Shown piece by piece: positions 18,747 to 26,679 of a stretch of DNA of 64,000 nucleotides. The stretch is from the NCBI RefSeq assembly GCF_003007785.1, contig NZ_PXOH01000004.1:62001-126000 (forward strand), given 5' to 3'. Position 1 is the stretch's first letter; each line of letters opens with the position of its first letter. Source of the stretch: Aphanothece hegewaldii CCALA 016 (GTDB taxonomy: Bacteria > Cyanobacteriota > Cyanobacteriia > Cyanobacteriales > Microcystaceae). Below the pieces are notes generated by a model. The model was not told the origin of the DNA. It saw nothing but the letters and a program-made list of their open reading frames with translations, and searched no databases. Both the position numbers and the translations under genes were made by a program.

Positions 18747-20903
18747 ATGCAAACTGTTGTTTTAGTGCTAATTCAAGTGGTAATTGTAATCGGTTTATCC
18801 CGATTAATGGGGTTAGTTTGTCGCAGTATAAAACAGCCTTTAGTGATCGGCGAAATTATTGCAGGGATTATGTTAGGTCCCTCATTATTAGGATTAATAT
18901 CACCAGAGATTGCCACAACTTTATTTCCCGTAGACACTTTACCATTTCTCAATGTATTATCCCAAATTGGTTTAATATTTTTTATGTTTTTGATTGGATT
19001 AGAATTAAATCCAAGCTATTTAAAAGGTCAATTGAATACAGCGATTTTGATTTCTCATGTAAGTATTTTAGTTCCTTTTTCTCTAGGTAGTATACTGGCT
19101 TTAATTCTTTATCCTCTACTTTCAAATAATACGGTAAATTTCACGGCTTTTGCACTGTTTTTAGGCTCGGCAATGTCGATTACGGCTTTCCCAGTTTTAG
19201 CCCGTATTATTACTGAAAATAACCTACAAAAAACACGATTAGGAACCCTTGCTTTAACTTGTGCCGCCGTTGATGATGTTACCGCATGGTGTTTATTAGC
19301 AATATCGATCGCTGTTACTCGAACCAATAGCATGAGCGGTGCAATTCCGACTATTATCGAATCAATTATTTATATTGTTTTTATGTTAACGGCGGTGCGT
19401 TGGCTACTCAATAAATTAGCATTTCACTATCAACGCGCAGGAAAACTCAATCAATTTGTTTTAGCTGGTATTTACATGGGGGTTGTAGTTTCTGCCCTCA
19501 TTACAGAATTTATTGGGATTCATTTAATTTTTGGTGCATTTTTACTCGGTGCAGCTTTACCCAAACATCCTGATTTAGTTAAAGAAATCGCCGAAAAAAC
19601 CGAAGATTTTGTTTTAATTTTTCTGCTACCTGTTTTCTTTGCTTATAGTGGTTTGCGTACTGAAATTGGCTTACTGAATAATCCTCAAACTTGGCTACTT
19701 TGTGGTTTAGTGATAGCTGTTGCTATTATTGGCAAATATGTCGGAACTTATATATCTGCAAGAGTTTGTCAGATTCCTAAACGAGAAGCTTCTGCTTTAG
19801 GATGGATGATGAATACTAGAGGTTTAACTGAGTTAATTGTTTTAAATATTGGCTTAAGTTTTAATGTAATTTCACCTCTTTTATTTACAATGCTGGTTAT
19901 TATGGCATTAGTGACGACTTTCATGACCTCACCTTTACTTGAAAAAATCTATCCCAAAACATTAATTAGAAAAGATATTATTGAAGGAGAAACAGTCGAA
20001 GAAAATTTATATAATATTCAGCCAGCTTACTCTATTTTAGTTCCAGTTGCTAACCCAAAAAGCCAAAAAGCTTTATTAAATGTTGCTGTTGCTATTGGAG
20101 GAATGAATAACTCTATAGTTCATCCTCTTAGTTTAGTCGAATTAGACGAAGATTATCTTTATCAAAGTACACCAGAAGCAGCAGATCAATTAATTAAAGA
20201 AAAACAAGAAAAACTTGATACTTTAATTCAATCTTTAGAGCCGCCAGAATTAAGAAAAATTGTCCAGCCTATTATTAGAGTTTCTAATAATGTTCCCCAA
20301 GAAACAGCTAATATTGCTCTTATTGAAAAAACGGATTTAATCTTAGTCGGTTGGCATCGTCCCGCTTTTAGTGATAATCGTTTAGGAGGAAGAGTTGGAA
20401 AAATTCTTAATACTTCTCCTGTTGATGTTGCTGTTTTTGTGAATAAAAAACCAAATAACTTAAAATCATTATTAGTTGCTTATGCGGAAAATGTACACGA
20501 TGATTTAGGATTATCTCTTGCTTTAAGAATGCTTGTAAATGATTCAAAAAAACATTTAGAAATTCTTCGATTTTTTCCAAGTTCCTCTAGTGAAGTCGAG
20601 AGTAGTTATGAATTTAGAAAAATGTTTGAGCTTTTACCTAGCGAAGTAAAAACAAGATTACAGATTACTAATTTAGAATCAGCCGAACCAATGCAAGTCG
20701 TAATTGAAGCGTCTCAAAACGTTGATTTAACTATTGCTGGAACGAGTCGAACTTGGGGAATAGAACGTCAAACTTTAGGTTTATATACTGATCGATTAGC
20801 TCAAGAATGTCAATCCTCGTTACTCATTGCTCGTCGTTATTCTCCAGTTAATAATCATTTGCAATCTCTCCTTACTTATGAAGAAAATACACTTAGATCG
20901 TAA
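18747..20903 (+). CDS. cation:proton antiporter (CPA2 family) with C-terminal universal-stress-like region
   Basis: 718 residues. The first 400 form a Na+/H+ (or K+/H+) exchanger domain of about 12 helices. Family marks are KQPLVIGEIIAGIMLGPSLLG, FMFLIGLELNPS, AVDDVTAWCLLA (the Asp-Asp site of CPA antiporters) and MNTRGLTELIVLNIGL. Residues about 425-700 are soluble, with two USP-like segments (ILVPVANPKSQKALLNVAVAIG; LKSLLVAYAENVHDDLGLSLAL), a layout common in cyanobacterial CPA2 proteins. It likely works in ion and pH homeostasis; the ion is undetermined. Its last 26 bases overlap the next gene. Confidence 0.92.
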   Translation: MQTVVLVLIQVVIVIGLSRLMGLVCRSIKQPLVIGEIIAGIMLGPSLLGLISPEIATTLFPVDTLPFLNVLSQIGLIFFMFLIGLELNPSYLKGQLNTAILISHVSILVPFSLGSILALILYPLLSNNTVNFTAFALFLGSAMSITAFPVLARIITENNLQKTRLGTLALTCAAVDDVTAWCLLAISIAVTRTNSMSGAIPTIIESIIYIVFMLTAVRWLLNKLAFHYQRAGKLNQFVLAGIYMGVVVSALITEFIGIHLIFGAFLLGAALPKHPDLVKEIAEKTEDFVLIFLLPVFFAYSGLRTEIGLLNNPQTWLLCGLVIAVAIIGKYVGTYISARVCQIPKREASALGWMMNTRGLTELIVLNIGLSFNVISPLLFTMLVIMALVTTFMTSPLLEKIYPKTLIRKDIIEGETVEENLYNIQPAYSILVPVANPKSQKALLNVAVAIGGMNNSIVHPLSLVELDEDYLYQSTPEAADQLIKEKQEKLDTLIQSLEPPELRKIVQPIIRVSNNVPQETANIALIEKTDLILVGWHRPAFSDNRLGGRVGKILNTSPVDVAVFVNKKPNNLKSLLVAYAENVHDDLGLSLALRMLVNDSKKHLEILRFFPSSSSEVESSYEFRKMFELLPSEVKTRLQITNLESAEPMQVVIEASQNVDLTIAGTSRTWGIERQTLGLYTDRLAQECQSSLLIARRYSPVNNHLQSLLTYEENTLRS

Positions 20904-21336
20904 TCATTTAAGCTTTTATGCAATTGCGATTAGTTCGGTTCTCATCTTGTTTAAAGTTGTTAGTACCTATGGGGAAAATTATCTAAAAGCTCCACTTGCT
21001 ATTTCTGGTACTTATCAAATTCAGTCTGATAGCTTACCAGCTTGTCTCAAAACTCAATCTTTACCCCTAAAAATCGATCAGTCTGGTGTATTTTTGTTTG
21101 CCCACTTAGCTAATATTACTTTAGATGGACGCATGAAAGACAATCAAATTAGTTTGACAGGAACACCATCTGCTTTATCGGATTGTTCATTTGCTCAAAA
21201 GAGTAATTTAAAAATTCAAGCAAGTGTTACAGATGAAACTTTAGTCGGTGAAATTATTTGGGATCAAACAACTTCTAAAACCAATTTTATCGCCAAAAAG
21301 GAAGTTGTTAAAGAATCTTCACCAGAAAGTCATTAA
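20878..21336 (+). CDS. small membrane-anchored or secreted protein, unknown
   Basis: I choose the ATG at 20878 (MKKIHLDRNHLSFYAIAISS), giving 152 residues; the frame is open 17 codons further upstream but inside the antiporter gene. Residues 12-27 are hydrophobic, a signal or anchor. The rest is a Ser/Thr-rich soluble domain with Cys at about 51 and 99, possibly a disulfide, and alternating beta-like pattern. The 26-bp overlap with the antiporter points to translational coupling. I do not recognise the family. Confidence 0.7.
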   Translation: MKKIHLDRNHLSFYAIAISSVLILFKVVSTYGENYLKAPLAISGTYQIQSDSLPACLKTQSLPLKIDQSGVFLFAHLANITLDGRMKDNQISLTGTPSALSDCSFAQKSNLKIQASVTDETLVGEIIWDQTTSKTNFIAKKEVVKESSPESH

Positions 21337-21344
21337 AGCTTAAA

Positions 21345-21773
21345 TTAGCTTAACAAATCAGGATGTCTTTGTATAAGACGTTGATAGTCTCGGCGGATAG
21401 ATGAATACGCACTGGGATCTAAATCAATTTCTGTTATTAAAGATTTAAGAATACCATAGCTATCTTCTATTTTCCAAAATTTATCTTTAATCCAAATATT
21501 TTGTTGAAAGCTATTCGCTAAGGTGGAAATCAATGACATTAGCGCAATAATTGCACAAGTTAGCTGCCAACCTTGTGAACCACTTCCTAACATAATTTTA
21601 CCTTGACTTCCTGCCGCTAAAGCCGCTAAAAAAGTGGCAATTGTGCCAGTAATTAAAGCCATAAAAAAAAGAGTATTGTAGTACATCTTAAGCTTGCGTC
21701 TTTCTTGAGAAAGCTTACTGAGACTACGATTCAGTTGTTGGCGAAATTGATTAATCTGGATGTTCTCAGACAT
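21345..21773 (-). CDS. DUF4231-like two-helix membrane protein
   Basis: 142 residues from the ATG at 21773; a TTG two codons upstream is less likely. A basic, helical N-terminus (FRQQLNRSLSKLSQERRKLK) precedes two membrane helices (about 33-55 and 68-88), and a cytoplasmic tail ends with YSSIRRDYQRLIQRHPDLLS. The pattern resembles DUF4231-type (SLATT-related) proteins, but I hold this loosely. It lies 36 bases downstream of ureB on the same strand, so it may be co-transcribed with the urease genes without an obvious functional link. Confidence 0.6.
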   Translation of the reverse strand: MSENIQINQFRQQLNRSLSKLSQERRKLKMYYNTLFFMALITGTIATFLAALAAGSQGKIMLGSGSQGWQLTCAIIALMSLISTLANSFQQNIWIKDKFWKIEDSYGILKSLITEIDLDPSAYSSIRRDYQRLIQRHPDLLS

Positions 21774-21809
21774 ATTCAAATTCTTGGAATAAAAAAATTA
21801 ATTTATATT

Positions 21810-22145
21810 TTACTTTTTCTTGTGAGTTCCTTTTTTCCCATCTAATGCACCTTCAACTAAAGCATTAAATCCATAAATTTCTCGACTTCCCGCGAGGGCA
21901 ACTAATTCAACTTCTTTCTCGTCTCCAGGTTCAAAACGAACCGCCGTTCCCGCAGGGATATTAAGACGCATCCCTTTTGTTGCTTCACGCTCAAATTGTA
22001 AAGCTTCGTTAACTTCATAAAAATGAAAATGCGATCCAATTTGAATCGGACGATCGCCAGTATTAGCTACTAAAATCCGATGTGTTTCTTTTCCAGCATT
22101 AATTTCAATTTCTCCAGATGCTGCAATAATTTCTCCTGGGATCAT
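21810..22145 (-). CDS. ureB: urease subunit beta
   Basis: 111 residues. The start [18 protein letters not shown] and the block [19 protein letters not shown] with [19 protein letters not shown] identify urease beta. It forms part of the (UreABC)3 apoenzyme that hydrolyses urea to ammonia and carbamate. AAGGAAAA precedes the ATG, 11 bases after ureA. The next gene downstream is not ureC, so the catalytic subunit is encoded elsewhere. Confidence 0.97.
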   Translation of the reverse strand: MIPGEIIAASGEIEINAGKETHRILVANTGDRPIQIGSHFHFYEVNEALQFEREATKGMRLNIPAGTAVRFEPGDEKEVELVALAGSREIYGFNALVEGALDGKKGTHKKK

Positions 22146-22156
22146 ATTTTTTTTCC

Positions 22157-22459
22157 TTATTGAATGGGGTTGTGTATGGTTACTAATTTTGTGCCATCAG
22201 GGAAAGTTGCTTCGACTTGTACTTCGGGCAACATTTCGGGTATCCCTTCCATCACTTCATCTCGTGTTAATAAATGTGTACCATCACTCATCAACTGGGC
22301 GACGGTTTTTCCTTCTCTTGCACCTTCTAAAATTGCGGCCGAAATATAGGCAACTGCTTCAGGATAATTAAGTTTAATCCCTCTAGCTTTGCGTCTTTCT
22401 GCAAGTAAGGCAGCCGTAAAAATGAGTAATTTGTCTTTTTCTTGGGGTGTTAATTGCAT
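22157..22459 (-). CDS. ureA: urease subunit gamma
   Basis: 100 residues, the standard length. [27 protein letters not shown] at the start, [20 protein letters not shown] in the middle and [18 protein letters not shown] at the end are urease gamma signatures. It is the second gene of the ureD-ureA-ureB set, 52 bases after ureD and 11 before ureB. Confidence 0.97.
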   Translation of the reverse strand: MQLTPQEKDKLLIFTAALLAERRKARGIKLNYPEAVAYISAAILEGAREGKTVAQLMSDGTHLLTRDEVMEGIPEMLPEVQVEATFPDGTKLVTIHNPIQ

Positions 22460-22511
22460 GGTGTATTAGTTCATCCGTTTTAGATACTATAAAGTCATAG
22501 TTGGAGTCGTT

Positions 22512-23357
22512 TCAAGCCATTAGATGCAGAGAGCCCCAGACTCTAGGAATGATCGGCGATCTTAAGAATAAAATTTCTCGTAAATAGTGCCAAACTAAGG
22601 ATAACCAATAACGCGCTTTGATCGTCGAAAATCCCCGATAACGACACAGTAAACCCTGTTTTAATGTTTGGGTAATGCCTATTTCACCTTGATCATTAGC
22701 TTCGCTCAAGAGTAACCGAATTTGATCAATTATGGTATCTGAAATCGGTTGACCGAGACAAATTAAACTACCGATGACAGGGTATCCGTTTAAACCTTGG
22801 GGGCTATCTAGCATTTCTTCACTGTTTTCTAAACCTTGTCGATCGATCCAAAGGGGGTAGCCTTGTTGCCAGACTTCCGTATGCGATCGCCATTTTCCCT
22901 CTCGAAAACGTTCTCCCCTAGCACTCCGCCCTAAACGGGTGATATCCCAAGCTAAAAACGTTGCATTTTGCCCTAAATCGACCCTGATGTCCTGTTGATA
23001 CACTGCGCCGTCAAAAATGATGGTTTCTTGGGGGAGCCATTCTAAACAGGCATTTTCCTCAAGCTGAAGGCTAATTTTTTGCGTCGCTATTTGTCCGTTA
23101 CTTCGATAAATCTTAGCCGCCGCCGCCGTTGTAATTAGGGTTTTTGCATGGGGTTGTAGATGAATTGTTTGCGTTAGTTCATCGCCACCAACGACACCAC
23201 CCGCCGTATGCAATAAAACACTATGACAAATTTCTTTTCCTTCAGGATAAAAAGAACGTTGAATTTTGAGTGGTGCTTTTGTATAACGATGTGTTAATAA
23301 CGTTGTATCCGTTTGGTAGCTGTAAACTAAGTTTAAATCTCCATGCCATCTAGTCAT
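22512..23357 (-). CDS. ureD: urease accessory protein UreD
   Basis: 281 residues. Family marks are FYPEGKEICHSVLLHTAGGVVGGDEL, ITTAAAAKIYRS, LEWLPQETIIFDGA and ITRLGRSARGERF. UreD (UreH) binds apo-urease and, with UreF and UreG, enables loading of the carbamylated dinickel centre. It starts the ureDAB cluster, 5 bases after the end of the upstream membrane-protein gene, which may therefore share its transcript. ureE, ureF and ureG are not in this window. Confidence 0.96.
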   Translation of the reverse strand: MTRWHGDLNLVYSYQTDTTLLTHRYTKAPLKIQRSFYPEGKEICHSVLLHTAGGVVGGDELTQTIHLQPHAKTLITTAAAAKIYRSNGQIATQKISLQLEENACLEWLPQETIIFDGAVYQQDIRVDLGQNATFLAWDITRLGRSARGERFREGKWRSHTEVWQQGYPLWIDRQGLENSEEMLDSPQGLNGYPVIGSLICLGQPISDTIIDQIRLLLSEANDQGEIGITQTLKQGLLCRYRGFSTIKARYWLSLVWHYLREILFLRSPIIPRVWGSLHLMA

Positions 23358-23362
23358 AAAAA

Positions 23363-24142
23363 TTAATCATTTTTTAGATTTTCTAAACGACTTGGATGAT
23401 TAAACCAAGAACTTTCTTTTTGGTTTGAATATTTTTCTTTTAGCAATTTTTCTACATCTTGCATCGTACTATCACACGATACCCAACCTTTTTCAATATC
23501 AGGAAAATCGATTTTACAATTCGCGCACTTTTTATCTGAATAAAAGCGTATTGGACACCAAAAGGATTCAACATTTCTTAACATTTCAGTTCCCAGTGAC
23601 CACACGCCAGTCATCCAATCGCAGTACAAACACCAAATCAAATCATAACCGATTAAGCCGACAAATTTATGGCGAGAAACATTAACCCAGTCTTTAGCTT
23701 CGTATTTTGGCAGTTTAATTAATTGAGTCAGAGGAGGATATACAATAAGTTCGGCAAATCGGACAATCCAAAAAACGGGAATGGCTAAAGCTGTAATCCA
23801 AACTGCAAGATGATTTCGCCATCCTCCAAAAATTTTACTATTAGTACGATGGATTTTTGAGTCTTGCCACTGTTCTCGATGAATCCACTCATGAATGATA
23901 ATCCATATCCATAATGCACTAATTTCTGAAACTAATCCAATTGCTAAACCGCTACTTTTTTGAACCCAAAAACCAATCAAAAGAGGTAGCAACATAAAAT
24001 AGCTCAGAGTTAAATCAATTCCTGGTGCATAACAAAGTTTGTCTGACCATTCTTGACCGATTTTACTGAATTTAGGGAGTAAATGAAGCAACAATGCTCC
24101 AAATAATAAGCTAATAGTGAGAGTGATGTAAAGTGTAAACAT
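23363..24142 (-). CDS. multi-pass membrane protein with HEWIHR and paired cysteines, unknown
   Basis: 259 residues. Helices lie at about 3-22, 42-60, 66-88 and 112-135. A His-Glu-x-x-His motif (IIHEWIHREQW) ends the third helix; HExxH alone hints at metal binding, but the surroundings are not those of a recognised metalloprotease. The C-terminal half is soluble and Cys-rich (CLYCDW, FWCPIRFYSDKKCANC), which could bind zinc. It sits 5 bases upstream of ureD on the same strand. I cannot assign a family; similar proteins may exist across cyanobacteria. Confidence 0.65.
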   Translation of the reverse strand: MFTLYITLTISLLFGALLLHLLPKFSKIGQEWSDKLCYAPGIDLTLSYFMLLPLLIGFWVQKSSGLAIGLVSEISALWIWIIIHEWIHREQWQDSKIHRTNSKIFGGWRNHLAVWITALAIPVFWIVRFAELIVYPPLTQLIKLPKYEAKDWVNVSRHKFVGLIGYDLIWCLYCDWMTGVWSLGTEMLRNVESFWCPIRFYSDKKCANCKIDFPDIEKGWVSCDSTMQDVEKLLKEKYSNQKESSWFNHPSRLENLKND

Positions 24143-24427
24143 TTTTTAAGAGATCGACAAATATCAAAGTACTTAAATTGAATTTGACATCTTGTCTAGA
24201 CTCTTTAGTCAATACAGAGCAAAATAATGACGTTTAATTCGCTTTTTAAGTTTTTTTGGCCAGAGAATCCATTTGACAAGAGAAAATAATTGAGCATTTA
24301 ATAACTCAACTACAAACATATCCTCTAATCACTAAAGAACTAGAAAAGCATTGTATTATTTTAATATTTCACGCTTATCACTTTATTTAGAGCATCAAAA
24401 AACAAACATAGTTTTTTTGTACCTAAA

Positions 24428-26236
24428 TTAATTGTTTACTAATGTGCGATGCAAGGAGAGAAATTTACTGACTTCTGTAGCCATTAAAGGTTGACTAAAA
24501 CGATAACCCTGCATTTTCTCACATTTTAAAGACTGTAAAATTTCTAACTGTTGTTGTGTTTCTACTCCTTCAGCAACGACTTGCCAACCAAAAATATGCC
24601 CTGAAGCAATAATAGCGGAGACTAAAGCAGTTTGGTGGGGATGTGTTTTGAGATTATGAATTAAGGTTTGAGCAATTTTTAATTTTCTCATCGGCAATTG
24701 ACTCAAATAGCTTAAAGAAGCATAACCTAGCCCAAAGTCATCAACAGCAATTTGAACATTCATGTCTTGAATCGTTTGTAACGTTTGTAATGATTCTCTG
24801 ATGTTATCAATCATGCTATTTTCCGTAATTTCTAACTCTAACAAACTACCGTCTAAACCTGTTTTTGATAAAATTTGTTCTAACATTTTAGTCAAATAAG
24901 GACTTTGAAATAAGCGCGGCGAAATATTAACAGAAATTGGTAAATAACTCAATCCTAATTTAATCCAGTCTACATTCTGCTGACAAGCTGTTTTGAGAAC
25001 CCATTGAGTAATAGGTATTATAAGCTCAGTTTTTTCAGCAACAGGTAAAAATCTTCCTGGAGTAAGTAGACCATATTTTGGATGTTCCCAACGTAAAAGA
25101 GCTTCTAATGCTTCAACTTCCCCTGTTTTTATATTAACTTGTGGTTGATAATATAAAGAAAATTCTTCGTTTTCTATCGCTTCATGCAAGAGCTTTTCAA
25201 TTTGATAAAACTGCAAATTTTGTGAAGGTTTTGCTTTTGGCTCGTTCGGGTTAGAATAGCCTTTTTGTTTATTAATTTCTAAATTATTCTCGGCTTTTTC
25301 AATTAACTTTTGTCCAGTAACTCCATCAGTTGGATAAGTGGAAATTCCTAAATTACTTCTTAGAAATAAAAGCTGTTCATTAATATTTATTGAAGATTTA
25401 AGATTATTTAATAATCTTTGACTAATCGTTTGTATATCTTCTAAAACATTAATTTGAGAAATTAAAATAACAAATTTATCTTCCTGAATTCGACCAACTA
25501 TATCGCCTGAGCGTAAACAATGTTTGATTTTTTTGGAAAATTCATTTAAAAGTAGTTTGCTAGTTGCTTGATCAAATTTTTCATAAATTTTGGCTAAGTT
25601 TTCAATTTCTAGTAAAAATATTGCTAAAATTTTACGAGATTGTCTAGCATTGTTGAGAGCTAATGATAAATGTTCATTAAAGAGTTTTAACTTGGGTAGT
25701 TGTGTAACTGGATCTAAATAGTTGTTTTGCAGTATTGTTACTTCTTCGGTACTATTATTATCATAAGAATTATAAGTAATAACGTCTAATGTTCTGTCGG
25801 ATTGATTAGGAACAATAGGATAATTTTCTAAATCGGGATCAGTGATTTCAACATCTGGCGATCCATCTAAGTTCATCAGAGAATCGAAAAAATTGCTAAA
25901 TTGATGATAACTTGCATTAATATCACAACCAAAATTAATTAAATCACCATTTTTTAATTCATGTACTAAGCATTTTTCTCCATTAACATAAATGCCATTT
26001 TGACTTTTACAACCTTCTAAATTACCGTCTAAAATCCAATAGGAATAATCTTGAGTTTGGCTATTAGTTTTTCTAACTAAAGTCGCATGATATCGAGATG
26101 CTTGCGTTGAATAGACAACTATTTGATTATCTGAATGTCTGCCAATAGTGTATTTAACTTCTTCTAAAGAAATGGTTCGTCTACCTTTAGGATCTTCGAT
26201 GATAAATATATGTTGACTTAATGGAGAATAAATCAT
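24428..26236 (-). CDS. FHA - degenerate GGDEF - EAL protein
   Basis: 602 residues. N-terminal FHA domain (about 10-115) with YTIGRHSDNQIVV, ASRYHATL and an Asn-Gly turn (SQNGIYVNG) for phosphothreonine binding. The GGDEF domain (about 175-325) has IQEDKF in place of GGDEF, so cyclase activity is unlikely, but the RSGD inhibitory-site motif is kept. The EAL domain (about 345-600) keeps EALLRW, VNISPR, LEITEN, VDDFGLGYASL and AEGVE, with KIA replacing KID. Likely a c-di-GMP phosphodiesterase or receptor tuned by phosphoprotein binding. GGAGGT precedes the ATG. First-length member of a three-gene paralogous array. Confidence 0.9.
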   Translation of the reverse strand: MIYSPLSQHIFIIEDPKGRRTISLEEVKYTIGRHSDNQIVVYSTQASRYHATLVRKTNSQTQDYSYWILDGNLEGCKSQNGIYVNGEKCLVHELKNGDLINFGCDINASYHQFSNFFDSLMNLDGSPDVEITDPDLENYPIVPNQSDRTLDVITYNSYDNNSTEEVTILQNNYLDPVTQLPKLKLFNEHLSLALNNARQSRKILAIFLLEIENLAKIYEKFDQATSKLLLNEFSKKIKHCLRSGDIVGRIQEDKFVILISQINVLEDIQTISQRLLNNLKSSININEQLLFLRSNLGISTYPTDGVTGQKLIEKAENNLEINKQKGYSNPNEPKAKPSQNLQFYQIEKLLHEAIENEEFSLYYQPQVNIKTGEVEALEALLRWEHPKYGLLTPGRFLPVAEKTELIIPITQWVLKTACQQNVDWIKLGLSYLPISVNISPRLFQSPYLTKMLEQILSKTGLDGSLLELEITENSMIDNIRESLQTLQTIQDMNVQIAVDDFGLGYASLSYLSQLPMRKLKIAQTLIHNLKTHPHQTALVSAIIASGHIFGWQVVAEGVETQQQLEILQSLKCEKMQGYRFSQPLMATEVSKFLSLHRTLVNN

Positions 26237-26679
26237 GTAACTACCTCCAAGGTTTGAATTAATAGCAAATTTAGGCTGAGGAAACTCTCTACTTAATCAT
26301 CAGTTATTTTGTCAAATTGAGCAGTGATATTTATTACTTAAAAGTGTGATTTAAATCACTGACATTAGGACAAACATCGAGTAAGACCATCAAAGAAAAT
26401 GTCAAAACAGATTCATTTGAAACGGTGACTTTTGCTCGTCGCTCGAAAGAAGACGTTAAAGGAGCTAGTAAATTTTGAGCGATCGCTTGCTTACTAACTC
26501 AACTTTCTATCACTACTCAACAAAATTGATCTAATGCTCAGATCAAAAACAATATCACAGTAAGCCACAATTTAAAACTGGTATGTTAATCACCATTGTT
26601 TAATCGCTTTTAAATACATACAAATGTACTGTATAAAACGTTAATTTAAGTCAACCGTTTCTCTTTTTTATGATTTTAT
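26237..26679. other. 443-base intergenic region between two FHA-EAL genes
   Basis: No gene with a start codon. It holds the upstream region of the 24428-26236 gene, including GGAGGT near 26248. One stretch (26350-26478, plus strand) is open for 42 codons ending in TGA, reading TSSKTIKENVKTDSFETVTF and further, without an ATG. This is charged and protein-like, and could be a decayed gene end. A HIP1 palindrome follows at about 26479. Confidence 0.4.
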
